Notes: generated from the sequence alone by a model not told the origin. 21,053 bases of DNA from Stephanodiscus triporus (GCA_036939755.1 JALLAZ010000204.1:1-21053); one strand, 5' to 3'; counted from the first letter of the stretch, positions 1 through 9,274 are shown. Translations and numbers: made by a program.

Positions 1-1440
1 TTTCGAATTGCTTGGCATAATCAATGTTCTGCGCACATGTCCCAGAAATATCTGCAAATGGATCGATGTCACCCATATCGTTATTGACGCCATTCGGGCA
101 AATAATGCAGGGATTCTTGGGTTTAGTAAGGCAGCAATTTATCGCGTTGCTTTCAGCCCATGCGCAATCTTGCGACCCAGTTTCGTATTCTTTGGCGGCA
201 TCCATGAGCTCCGCACATGTCAGATTATTCTCTCCAACTTGTACGTCACCCATACCAGTACTGACGCAAATGATGCATGGGTTCATAGCTGTAATATTCG
301 CAGGAGGGCAGCAATATGACTCGTATAATTTACCAACCAATCCACAATAATCAGAGTCTGTTTCAAATAGCTTGGCATAATCAATGTTCTCCGCACATGT
401 CCCAGTAATCTCTTCAAATGGTTTAACATCACCCATACCAGTATGGACACCATTCGGACAAATGATGCAGGGATTCTCGGGTACAGTAGTGCAGCAATTT
501 ATCGCGTTACTTTCAGCCCATGCGCAATCTTGCGACCCAGTTTTGAACAGTTTAGCGGCATCAATGAGCTCTGCACATGTCCCAGTATTCTCTCCATATG
601 GTACATCACCCATACCAGTATCGATGCCATTTGGGCAAATGATACACGGGTTCATATCTGTGGGAGTTTGAGTAGGACTTTCGGTGGGGGTAGTAGTGAG
701 GGTAGAAGTGGGAGTAGTATTCGCAGGAGGGCAGCAATATGGCGTGTATAAATCACCAAACAATTCACAAATATCAGACTCTGTTTCAAGTAGCAAGGCT
801 CCTTCAATGAGCTCCCCACATGTCAAGGCATCAGCAAATGGGGGGACAAAATCATCACCTGCTGTTGCTCCATTCGGGCAAATGATGCAGGGATTCTTGG
901 GTTCAGTGTAGCAGCAGGATAACTGGTGCACTTCAGCCGATGCGCAATCTAGCGACCCAGTTTCGTACAGTTTAGCGGCATCGATGAGCTCCAGACATGT
1001 CCCAGTATTCTCTCCATTTGGTTCGACATCACTCATACCAGTACCGACACCATTTGGGCAAATGATGCACGGGTTCATAGCTGTAGTATTCAAAGGAGGG
1101 CAGCAATATGATTCTTCTAATTCACCAAACAATCCACAATAATCAGAGTCTGCTTCAAAATTCTTCGCATACTCAACGTTGCTCGCACATGTCCCAGTAT
1201 CTCCAGGTGGGGTGAGATCATCAAACCCATCAATGACACCATTCGGGCAAATGATGCACGGATTCTCGGGTACAGTGGGGCAGCAGGATATCGCATTGCT
1301 TTCAGACCATGCGCAATCCCATGACCCAGCTTCATACTGTTTAGCTGCATCAATGAGCTCCGCACATGTCCCAGTATTCTCTCCCCATGGTACGTCATCC
1401 ATACCAATATTGACGCCATTCGGGCAAATGATGCAGGGAT
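1..1440 (-). repeat. Eight tandem coding repeats arranged as four A-B pairs
   Basis: The DNA under the cysteine-rich protein repeats with a pair period of about 360 bases. For example, the stretches starting near 10 and near 370 are almost identical, and a diverged third copy starts near 1160. A units carry AWAESNAI, and B units carry YCGL and ESYCCPP. The near-identity of the leftmost pairs points to recent duplication or gene conversion. The repeats are protein-coding, not a noncoding satellite. Confidence 0.8.
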
Positions 1441-1749
1441 TGCCTGAATTTTCCTGGACGCCTCTCTCGCGCTGGACAGAATGAAAGCATTCAGAAATGA
1501 AATTGGGTGAGATTTGTCGTGAAAAAAATAGAGTGCGCACAGCAACCAAAGGTTAGGCAGTTCGCCGAGGTCAGGACGACGTCCCTCGCGATCAGAATCC
1601 ACCGCACATGTATCCGTCCAAACTTTGCAAAGACTCAAAGGAGTGACGGTCGTCGACGGTGCGCGTCAGCTTTTGATACTCACCTGGGCATTGGCAAGGC
1701 TGGCCAGGACGAACAACGGAAACACCAAATTAAGATGATAATTCTTCAT
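1..1749 (-). CDS. Secreted cysteine-rich tandem-repeat protein, C-terminus off the left edge
   Basis: Two exons are seen. Exon 1 (1749-1684) begins with ATG and encodes a 22-residue signal peptide-like start (MKNYHLNL..., hydrophobic core, ending ASLANAQ). The donor GTGAGT follows at 1683. Exon 2 starts at 1471 after a pyrimidine-rich stretch and CAG. The intron (1683-1472, 212 bases) is phase 0, and an in-frame TAA inside it makes splicing necessary. Exon 2 stays open to base 1 and holds eight units of about 55-65 residues. Each starts NPCIICPNG and usually has six cysteines (CxxC, TC, DC/YC, CC). Units alternate between a type ending AIxCC and a type ending ESYCCPP. A Thr/Pro linker (about 657-720) follows the fourth unit. 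The seventh unit has lost three codons after CIIC. I recall similar units in secreted diatom proteins, but function is unknown; a cell-wall or extracellular role is inference. Confidence 0.8.
1552..1650 (-). pseudogene. Decayed trypsin-like serine protease segment inside an intron
   Basis: Within intron 1 of the cysteine-rich gene, the minus strand reads RHSFESLQSLDGYMCGG (about 1648-1598). After one missing base at 1596-1597 it continues in another frame as LIARDVVLTSANC (1595-1557). This matches the pattern around the catalytic histidine of chymotrypsin-family proteases (CGGxLIA...VLTAAHC), with the histidine replaced by Asn. The frameshift and lost catalytic residue make it a relic. Only about 35 codons are recognisable and no Asp or Ser catalytic region is seen. 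The likely history is a protease domain that once sat between the signal peptide and the cysteine-rich repeats; that is inference. Confidence 0.55.
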
Positions 1750-1961
1750 TCTCTTAGGCGAGGATAAACACACTTCCATCGTTTCGGGACAAAATGAAAC
1801 CTGCCGCAGGCTTTGGCCGACACAATGTCTGTGGTGTGGGCGTCACCCATATGGTATGGACCCCGCACAAGAGATGGGGTTCGGTTCGGGTTCTCTTTGG
1901 CGTAGATACTACATAAGTACGTAGGAATCCAATAAGCCCAAAACACTCTGACTCTACCAAT

Positions 1962-2780
1962 CTACCTGGTCATTTTCTCTACGACGAGGACGACAACGGT
2001 GGCGATAACGACGACGATGAAACACCACGGCGGCATCGGTGACAGCACAGGGGGGGTGGTAAGAGGACGTTCCGAGACGAGCGCACTACGCGCCTGTTCG
2101 GTGGGTCGGTCTCCGTCACCACAACGTTCGGCATCCCGTCGGAAGACGATGACGACGACGACGGTCCCGGTCGTCGCGGCAACAAATTCTACGCGCGGGA
2201 GGAGCACAGTGAAGTCATCAACATGATGTGTGCCAAGCTTGAATTGTTTAGCTTGACCATGTCCCTCAAATTTTTCTCCACAACACTCCTCTCTCTTGCG
2301 GCCCCAATCGTCGCCTTGGGTGGTGCATCCGCGTTTGCACCCTGCTGACGTGCCTCGAGTTCCAGTCCGGGCTGTCGATCCGTGACCGGTGCTCGTGCTA
2401 TGAGATCGAGACGTCGTGCGATCAGGTGGCCGCACTGCTCGCGCCCGTCAGACATGTGCGACATCACCACCACCGACATTGGCTGGGATTTTTGCATGGC
2501 GGAGGCCGCCGAGGCAGGGAATTTCAGTATGATCAACTTCGCCACTGTCATCGCCGTCAGCATCCTGTGATGTGGCCTTATCCCGGGATGTCTATCGGAT
2601 CTGGGGATTCCAGACTTTCCCACCGGCAGCACCCCGACGACGACAGTGTCCACCACACCCCCAACCGCCCTCACTTATGTCCCCGTCCCTGCCCCCACCG
2701 CTGAATATTCAAGCAAGTACACCACCGACTCCGCGTTGGCATTGTTGTTGGCCTTTCTAATTCACACTCTGTTAATGTGA
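1962..2780 (+). pseudogene. Broken reading frame of a membrane or surface protein
   Basis: One frame (positions divisible by 3) reads as protein-like over most of this stretch but is interrupted by TGA at 2040, 2346 and 2568. It shows an acidic Asp-rich part, a hydrophobic segment (about 2241-2342), a cysteine-rich part beginning MCDITTTDIGWDFC (2454), a Thr/Pro stalk (about 2615-2705) and a hydrophobic tail ending LLLAFLIHTLLM before TGA at 2778. Between about 2345 and 2450 a second frame (CSCYEIETSCDQVAALL) looks more protein-like, suggesting paired indels. The stalk plus hydrophobic tail resembles a GPI-anchor signal or terminal membrane anchor. No GT-AG intron of plausible size joins the pieces. 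I do not recognise the family; chance coding-like sequence remains possible. Confidence 0.4.
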
Positions 2781-2884
2781 TCAATAGAATTGGGACTGCA
2801 CGAACTAGCCACGACATCTTAGACTGAGATTACTGAAATAGTGAATAAGTTTTTGATGTTGCATCGAGTTCGCCATTGCCATAT

Positions 2885-3922
2885 TCATGACGCACTCCCG
2901 TCGACGAGCTGCCACTGCGAGCCCGAGAGTCTGGGCGGCACGTACGGCCTCGAAACGATCGGAAGTTTCAGTCCCGGATAGAATCGAAGCATCCCCTCCG
3001 TCGACTCGGCCTTCTCTGGCACGTGCGTCGTGGTTAACCCATCCCGCACCGCCCTCCTGCGTCGTTCGAGGCAGGGTCCGTCCGCGCGCTCCGACGGCGT
3101 GAGGCACGCATAGCAGACCAGCCTCGCGAGCCGAGGACCGCCGTCGGGCGGCCCGGGACCCGGGGAGCTGCAGTGGACCGTCCTCGAGTCCCACAGGACT
3201 AGGTCGCCGGGGCGCGTACGCGGCACGACGGCCGTTTGGAGGCACGGATGGTCGCGGGGCGGCTCGAAGTAATCGTCTCCCCCGAACGAGTCGACCGTTT
3301 CCGGGTAGTCCGTCCGCCACAGGCCGAAGAGCGAGTGGGAACGTGGCACGACCGCGAACCCCCCTCCTCCCGAGGCATTCGTACCGAGTATGTCCACGAG
3401 GCCCTGAACGCACTCGAACCGGTCCCGATCCGGGCATTGGTCGACGTGGAACCAGCCGCCGTCTGCCTCGCGAAAGCTCGGCTTCCAACGCGGGTCTCGG
3501 CCCCACGGCCGCCACGCGCACACGGCGTCGAAGCTAACGAGGAGCTCGTCCGTACCCCACAGCGACGCGAAGGCGCCCACGAGGGCGGGTCGCGATCGCA
3601 CGAACCAGGCGAATTCGCTCTGTCCGGAACCCTGCCAGGGCATGATCCCGCCGTCCACGGCGACCGGCCAGCTGGTCCACGTCGACGCGTCGCGACGAGT
3701 CAATCCGCCGCTGACGGACTCGGCCCAATCCCAGAACAGGTCGTGGGCCGTGTCCAATTCGACGGCGTTCAGGATGTTCTCGACGACGGCGTAACCCTCC
3801 CGGTGGAGATGCTCTCGTATCGCAGCGTGATTATCGGGACCGAAGCGTGGAACGTCGACCACGGGGAAGTATCGTGGAGCCGGGTCGTCCGACGACATTG
3901 ACTGAGGTCGTCCTTTCGACAT
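2885..3922 (-). CDS. Phytanoyl-CoA dioxygenase-like Fe(II)/2-oxoglutarate oxygenase
   Basis: A single uninterrupted frame encodes 345 residues. The core has the double-stranded beta-helix signature of the PhyH family. The metal motif HxD lies in GGWFHVDQ (H159, D161), the distal histidine in PGDLVLWDSRTVH (H250), and Arg264 or Arg267 is placed to bind 2-oxoglutarate. REGYAVVENIL near residue 41 matches the usual family start of this fold. The family hydroxylates small molecules or acyl-CoAs using O2 and 2-oxoglutarate; the substrate here cannot be told. No signal peptide or plastid presequence is visible, so a cytosolic site is likely. A second ATG at codon 9 could be used. The gene is intronless and visibly GC-rich compared with the TPR gene, but UFD1 in this window is also GC-rich, so transfer is not implied. 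Confidence 0.85.
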   Translation of the reverse strand: MSKGRPQSMSSDDPAPRYFPVVDVPRFGPDNHAAIREHLHREGYAVVENILNAVELDTAHDLFWDWAESVSGGLTRRDASTWTSWPVAVDGGIMPWQGSGQSEFAWFVRSRPALVGAFASLWGTDELLVSFDAVCAWRPWGRDPRWKPSFREADGGWFHVDQCPDRDRFECVQGLVDILGTNASGGGGFAVVPRSHSLFGLWRTDYPETVDSFGGDDYFEPPRDHPCLQTAVVPRTRPGDLVLWDSRTVHCSSPGPGPPDGGPRLARLVCYACLTPSERADGPCLERRRRAVRDGLTTTHVPEKAESTEGMLRFYPGLKLPIVSRPYVPPRLSGSQWQLVDGSAS

Positions 3923-4365
3923 CGGCGACCCCTGGCGGTGCGCGACGAGCCTCCGCCGGCTCTGAAGAGTTACGGGGTGGATTTAGACGGTCGAGTGCTA
4001 GATAAGCCATCAATTAGGTGTGGACGAAGGCCTCCTCGCTTGATTTAATTAAATTAGATACTGACCCATTATTGGAGACGGACTCGACCTGCTGCGGATT
4101 GCGGAGCCGGGGCGGGGGCAGAGCGGCATCTACGATTAGCTACTTTTAAGTTGAGAGTTGAGATAATAGGTCAGGGTGTTGTCATTTGAGGTCAAAAGTA
4201 TGGTTGGTATGTACCATACGTAAGTTCAACGCCCCACCCATCCACAACAACCTCGCTCAACACACCGATCATACCTCCTACAATTCACACTCTGTAGCTG
4301 ACACTCTGTCTACCCTCCATCCACACCACGTTATTTGATTCGGCGCGCTGCTCTTGGTGCTTATC
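3923..4365. other. Intergenic region between two divergent genes
   Basis: This should hold the promoters of the dioxygenase (minus) and the coiled-coil gene (plus). I see an AT-rich palindrome TTTAATTAAA (4044-4053) and a 7-base inverted repeat at 4198-4219. There is no clear TATA box and no further convincing frame. Confidence 0.5.
4198..4219. repeat. Short inverted repeat in a divergent promoter region
   Basis: Arms GTATGGT (4198-4204) and ACCATAC (4213-4219) are perfect reverse complements separated by 8 bases, about 150 bases upstream of the coiled-coil gene. It could be a dimeric factor site or chance; nothing else supports a function. Confidence 0.2.
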
Positions 4366-4629
4366 ATGGCAACTAATGATGATGATCTATACGGCGACCT
4401 CGAAGATGCTGTCGCAAAACCAATGCCGATGAGACCCCCGACGATAACACAGCCACAAATCGCGCAACTTCGACAACAAATACAATCCTTGAAGGCGGAA
4501 AATGAGATCCTGAAAAAGAATATCGGGATACTATATAGAACAGCAAAGTCTGAGCTAGAAAGGAAGGATCGGACAATTGTTCAACTGCAGAATGAGCTAG
4601 ATTCCTTGAGAAGTAGGATGCACGAATGA
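4366..4629 (+). CDS. Small acidic-start coiled-coil protein, FLASH-like motif
   Basis: The ATG at 4366 gives 87 residues; in-frame codons upstream offer only a TTG. The protein starts with an acidic motif DDDLYGDLEDAV (residues 5-16), then a Pro/Met-rich spacer. From about residue 32 to the end it forms one coiled coil with LKAENEILKKNI and TAKSELERKDRTI. This order (acidic DLYxxLxxAV, then ENxxLKKNIxxL, then TAxxExxRKDxxI) resembles the N-terminal part of metazoan FLASH (CASP8AP2), a nuclear protein of histone mRNA processing. The similarity is from memory and short, so the functional call is tentative. The gene has no introns, and its stop lies 92 bases from the stop of the convergent glycosyltransferase gene. 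Confidence 0.7.
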   Translation: MATNDDDLYGDLEDAVAKPMPMRPPTITQPQIAQLRQQIQSLKAENEILKKNIGILYRTAKSELERKDRTIVQLQNELDSLRSRMHE

Positions 4630-4721
4630 GCTGACAGTTTACTTACGAAAAGGTAGGGTTCATAGATCCACATCATCCAGTTGATGTTAAATAGTATGTT
4701 ACTATGTCGAGAAAAAAAATA

Positions 4722-7128
4722 TCACCAAAACGATCGTCTATGCGGATCAATTGTATCACTGCTTGTGCATGGGAGTTTTGATGGTTTGTCACGATAATGA
4801 CAACTAAAAATAGGCTCAGTCGCACAACACGGCAGCATAAGTGCTTCATTTTCCGAAGATGATCCAATACCAATAATGTCGGCGGTCGTCTTCCCTATGC
4901 ATTTGTCGATCACGTACCACTCCCCAAGTTGCCTTAAAAAGAGAACTTTGTTATCCTTGTTCTCTGTCCATGACCTGTTGGCATGGATGATAAGCAAAAA
5001 AGTATAATATAGTATCGAATTCTTGATCATACAACACTCACATGTGGAATATGTATGAATCTGATTCCCCTTTCACAAATTTCTTCATGAAGGAGTGGTC
5101 AGAGTGATAGTGCCATCCGCCTAGAACGTACGCGGATAAGGCGCTAAGTTAGAGATGAACAGAGGAAGATGAGTTCAGGGGCGTGGGGTGTATATGACTC
5201 GCCTGGAAACATCTCAGTGTGAAGTCCAAACACTTTGACATTCAGCCCAAATAGCGAACTATGTTCTGATAACAGTTGGACAAGCACCTGCTGGTGCGAA
5301 CTCCAAGCTATTATCAGGTCTGAATGATATAGCAACGAAGTAAATAAATTTTGAGTTTTCTTGTTCGCACGAGCGTAATAAAATCCTGAGTTAGCAGAGT
5401 AGGGAGCATATCTGACATTGTTGGACCCGTCGTGTTGGAATATTATATCGAAGTGCGAAAACTTGGAAGATTCATCCTGAAAAAAATCCAGCGGATCTCT
5501 GTCTGGAGTGAGCCAAACAACGTCGACGTCTTGGAACAGAACATCATACCCCAGCAACAAAGGATAGAGTACACACAAGACCTGAAGTTCATAATTGTAA
5601 CTATTTGATTCAGTAGAGAAAACATCATAAGATCAGAAAAAGATCACATCATACATGCATACCTTGGCATACATCATGGCTTAGGATTTGGAATGCCATC
5701 GGTGAGATTATGGATGTTGCGACCAAGGCATTATCAATATTTGTTAAATGGGCCCTCACTCACCTGAGAAATTCTTGTCTTTTGAAAGTGAATGATTTTC
5801 CTTATGAGTCGGTATTTTGAGAGCACAAATAATATGAGTTAGAAAATTTGATCTCACCTGCATACCGCTTTGCTTCTCCCTGTGGCAAATGTCCCATGTT
5901 CTTAAATCATTCGCAAGATGAAACGATGCAATAAAAATCCGTCAGCGTAATAGAATAGCACGGAAGTAGAGGTACCTGACATTCAAAAACCCACCTTTTC
6001 ATCATAGTAAGTGGTCAATCCCAACCCCTCGGCAAGATCCTTAGTTTCAACATCAGACGGAAAAACCAATATGTTCCCCAGGTCAAACCCTCTCCTTCGT
6101 GCCGAGCAAGCAAAGTTCATCAATAGCGCGCTTTGTCCCATATTACAAGTCAATACAACCACGGCATTGTTCCGAGCAATCTTTTTCAATATAGGGTTCA
6201 GATCCTCCAATACAGAATCCACATTTTGGAAAAAGCTCGTGAGCCTACTCCAGTGTCGAATCACATGGCTGGAGTTACCTTCCGATGTTGGTGCATAGAA
6301 GTTGCCCTTGCCACGTGCTTTCGATCCATGACCCAGTAGAGCATATCCTCGACTGACAGGAACGAGGGGGAGTTCAGGCTTTATAATGCTGGAGTGTATC
6401 GTGTCTACCTTCATCCAACGTTGGACATGATAGCTCTCAAAATTGCCAATGATGGCCGTACATTGGCGTGTATTTCCAGGATTGCCGGTGAATATGACGT
6501 TCATTGTGTCACAGTTTTCGGTAGCGGTTTTAGATTCTGCCAAGGGAATACCCAATCCATCGTTGTATTCTGCGGAATATTTCAGGACCTTGTCCGACGT
6601 CGGTAATGCTTGTTTCTTCTGATAGAATACGAGCGCATCTTCCACAGAGGTGCCTTCGCCACTTTTCACTGGATTGCCGAAGTCGAAAAACTCATTGATG
6701 TCATCTTTCTTTACACGGGCCACCCCGTTTAGTAATTTCCCCATCGAAATTGAGGGGAAGCGCCTCGTTTGCGACGATGACTCAGCTCTTTTTTCTCGAT
6801 GCCCGTGCCTTTCGAGTTCTTTTCTCACATGCAACTCAATCAGCTGCTCGTCGGTCATCTTGCAGTCTACAGTATTTCCCGACTGCTTTCTGGACAGATC
6901 ACCCACCTCACCGCGAATTAAGCGCCCGATCCCCACGCCCTCGCCATGAATCAAAGTCGAATCATAAGAAGAATTATGCCCAAACATCGAACCTGCCAGG
7001 TAGGACGACCCACACAATAGCAACACAAACGTCACTCGAACTAGAAAGACGAGGAACTGCAAGGCGTCTGCATTTGCATCCCGAGATCGTCTGCTGGACT
7101 GGCGCTGCAGGATTATTGGCGCGGTCAT
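4722..7128 (-). CDS. Type II membrane glycosyltransferase, GT77 / nucleotide-diphospho-sugar transferase family
   Basis: Seven exons are deduced: 7128-5995, 5900-5858, 5778-5764, 5679-5663, 5581-5203, 5120-5042 and 4974-4722. Their sum is 1920 bases, 639 residues plus stop, and all junction phases agree. A short basic N-terminus precedes one membrane segment (about residues 24-46), followed by a long stem, the layout of a Golgi enzyme with a lumenal catalytic domain. The catalytic part has GYDVLFQDVDVVW with the DxD metal/nucleotide-sugar motif at 421-423, YSANSGFYY, the SSHQQ loop, FPGGWHYH across an exon junction, and FHMSWTENK across another. The donor sugar and acceptor are unknown; the family makes cell-wall or glycoprotein glycans. 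Intron borders are GT-AG except one GC-AG. The start is the first ATG, 357 bases from the divergent UFD1 start. Confidence 0.88.
5121..5202 (-). other. GC-AG intron in the glycosyltransferase gene
   Basis: The donor reads CAG|GCGAGT at 5203/5202 and the acceptor TTCTAG at 5121. Joining in phase 1 restores FPGGWHYH. The nearest GT donor (at GA|GTCATA) does not restore the family motif. Reading through the intron gives a stop at 5144. Confidence 0.8.
5663..5778 (-). other. Two consecutive microexons of 15 and 17 bases
   Basis: Exon 3 (5778-5764) is ACAAGAATTTCTCAG, preceded by AG and followed by GTGAGT. Exon 4 (5679-5663) is 17 bases, preceded by AG and followed by GTATGC. Together with exons 2 and 5 they read RYADKNFSAMMYAKVLCVLY, which fits the conserved region before the DxD motif. 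Using the next upstream AG for exon 3 would add 22 bases and break the frame into exon 4. Flanking introns are 79, 84 and 81 bases. Confidence 0.8.
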
Positions 7129-7485
7129 GATTTTCCTTGTCCCCCCCGCCCTCCCGATCCCCTATATGGTCACAGAAGTATGGTACGATACCCTCGTTGA
7201 TTTGTCGCGTTGTGTGTTGTGTTGTTGTTGTTGGTTGTTGTGCCTGCTGGAAAAGATACCTGTCCTCAAGCAAGCTTTTCTGAGCACTTCTTCCCGCTTC
7301 TGCCACGGGGCGGGACATGTCCGATCTCCCATCCGCCTAAATAATAAGTAGAGAGAGAGAGAGTAAAGAGTGTACGATACACGATAGAACCGAACCCTCT
7401 CGCCTAACGCTCCCTCAAACACACGCACCCCCACCTGACGACGGGAAGCGAAGCGCTTCCGCTGCAACAATAGCAGCATCTAATC
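7129..7485. other. Divergent promoter region with a GA microsatellite
   Basis: This 357-base gap separates the start codons of the glycosyltransferase and UFD1. It contains a short (GA)n tract at 7351-7363 and GT-rich or T-rich runs near 7205-7245. It probably serves both genes. No protein frame here looks real. Confidence 0.5.
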
Positions 7486-8904
7486 ATGTGGGGCTTAATG
7501 GGAGGATTCCGCGGCGGCCTGCCGGACAAATTTGAGGAGCAGTATCATTGTTACAGCGCGGCCATGGCCGACAAAAGTCATTTAGAGGTGAGCTGGCGCA
7601 AATGATTATCCGTTCCCCCCCCCCGACGACGTCATTCTGGTGTTTGGGTTTGGAATCCATTGCGTATGGCGTGCAATTAGCAGATCGATCTCAATACGCC
7701 TCATGTTGCCTTTTGTCGCTCCACTGAAATATCATGACATCGTATGAATGTGATTTTCGACACTCCTTAGCAAGGAGACAAAATCCTACTCCCTCCTTCG
7801 GCGTTCGACGTACTGGCACGTCTCCAGGTGGACTATCCCATGCTCTTCCAACTCCAATCTCCCGACAAGGGCACTCTCACCCACTGCGGCGTTCTGGAAT
7901 TCACGGCCGAGGAGGGGTCGTGCGTCGTGCCCTTCTGGATGATGCAAAACCTGCTCATCGAGGAGGGGGCCATTCTCACCGTATCCAACGTCAGCCTGCC
8001 CAAGGCCAACTTCGTTAAGTTCCAAGCGCAGCACGTCGACTTCTTAGAGATATCCAACCCCCGCGCGGTCCTCGAGCACGCGCTGCGGAACTTCTCATGC
8101 ATCACCAAGGGCGACGTCATCTGCGTGCCCTACAATTCCAAGAATTATCACTTCGAAATCAAGGAGGTCAAGCCCCAGGACGCGGCGTGCATCATCGAGA
8201 CGGACTGCAACGTCGACTTCGACGCGCCTGTTGGGTACAAGGAGCCCAGCGTCGCGCCTGTGGGTGGCAGCGCGCCATCGTCGGGAAACGCCTCCGTCGC
8301 GTCGTCGGGCTTGGCAAACCTGAAGAAGCAGAGCGCTTATGCCCCACCGGAGCACCGGTCGAGCAACTGTCCCAGTCCAGCCCTATCCAGCCTGTCCAGC
8401 AGGATAGATGCCGGCGAGGCAGTCGGCGGGACGAAGATCGTGGACGGGAGGATCGTGCGCGCCGCCGACGATGGAACCGCCCGACCGCCGGCGGAGTTGC
8501 TCGCCTCCCAGACGGGCGCCACGGGGATACAGCTCAACGCGGCCATAGGCGTGCAATCCCCCGGGATCGAGTACTGGGCGCTGAACGCCGGGGGGGGAGC
8601 GCGGCTGGACGGGAAGGCCCCGACCCCGCTGAAGGACAGGACCGGCGCCGAGGTGGACCTGCGCAAGATACGAGCGGAGGCCGCGGCGCGGAGGGCGGCG
8701 GAGCAGGCGAGGGCGACGGCGGCGCTACCGACAGTCGGGAAGACAATCCGGGGGGAGGAGGTAAAGGTGGACAACGACGCGGCGGCTGTGGCAATCGCGG
8801 GGAGACCACCGGTGAAGAAAAACAAGAGTCGCGTGGGGGGGAAGTTCTCGAAGCTGAAGGCCTCGGGTGGGGCGGCGTTCCACGGAGGCTCCAATCAACT
8901 GTGA
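7486..8904 (+). CDS. UFD1: UFD1, ubiquitin-recognition cofactor of p97/Cdc48
   Basis: Two exons, 7486-7587 and 7771-8904, are joined in phase 0 (donor GAG|GTGAGC, acceptor TTAG|CAA) and give 411 residues. The N-terminal double-psi barrel and associated beta domain (about residues 15-200) carry hallmark stretches: EEQYHCYS, GDKILLPPSAFDVLARL, YPMLFQL, VVPFWMM and FLEISNPRAVLEHALRNFSCIT. With NPL4, UFD1 brings ubiquitinated substrates to the Cdc48 ATPase, mainly in ER-associated degradation. The C-terminal half is Ala/Gly/Lys-rich. The last residues FHGGSNQL (404-411) resemble a degenerate SHP box (FxGxGxxL) for Cdc48 binding. Algae with red secondary plastids also have a symbiont-type Ufd1 with a targeting leader. 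This protein has no such leader, so it is probably the host cytosolic form. The 183-base intron is longer than most here. Confidence 0.95.
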
Positions 8905-9274
8905 GCGCGAGGCTATGAATATCGTACCGGATTTTGCCTATGATGTTGAAAATGCGCAATCTTGGGAGATGATATTCATTCACTTTGTATGGACACTTGC
9001 ACCTGCCGCTGAAGGAATCACTCTTGGAATTTTGTTGACAATCCTGAAATGACATCTATCTCTGAAGTTCTGGCATCAAAAATAATAAATTGCTTTGACT
9101 GCCATTAGCAATTAGAGTGTTTCTTATAAGTTCATTTCTTAGAATTTGCTGGTAGAAGATAAGTAAAATGCCCAGGTAGGACAAACCAATCCAGACATAG
9201 GCCATCAGGTAGGATTAGTAACTTTGTGCATCTTAGGGAGACAATCAATATCTCAATGTTTTTATGCTTCTTAT
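8905..9274. other. Convergent 3' intergenic region
   Basis: This lies between the stop of UFD1 and the stop of the PSI/LEA_2 gene on the other strand. An AATAAA hexamer at 9084-9089 (plus strand) could be the UFD1 polyadenylation signal. No convincing coding or RNA feature is visible. Confidence 0.5.

Noticed and set aside
1..1440. Regularly spaced repeats suggesting a CRISPR array or satellite
   Set aside because: The repeats translate into a continuous cysteine-rich protein, diverge by codon, and have no constant short repeat with unique spacers.
1962..2435. 157-codon open frame on the minus strand
   Set aside because: It has low-complexity Val/Thr-rich composition arising from GAC repeats on the opposite strand; no family features.
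2805..3521. 238-codon open frame on the minus strand
   Set aside because: It is another frame of the dioxygenase gene, Arg/Pro/Ala-rich and without motifs.
3236..3901. 221-codon open frame on the plus strand
   Set aside because: It lies antisense to the dioxygenase gene, which has clear catalytic motifs. GC-rich third positions keep the opposite strand open; the product looks like no family.
2885..3922. Horizontal transfer of the dioxygenase gene because of high GC and lack of introns
   Set aside because: UFD1 and the DUF1989 gene in the same window are similarly GC-rich, so composition alone does not support transfer.
4354..4365. Start of the coiled-coil gene at TTG 4354
   Set aside because: Eukaryotic initiation favours the ATG at 4366, and the acidic motif follows it directly.
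8097..8918. 273-codon open frame overlapping UFD1 on the plus strand
   Set aside because: It is an alternate frame of UFD1 exon 2, rich in Arg/Gly, with no recognisable domain.
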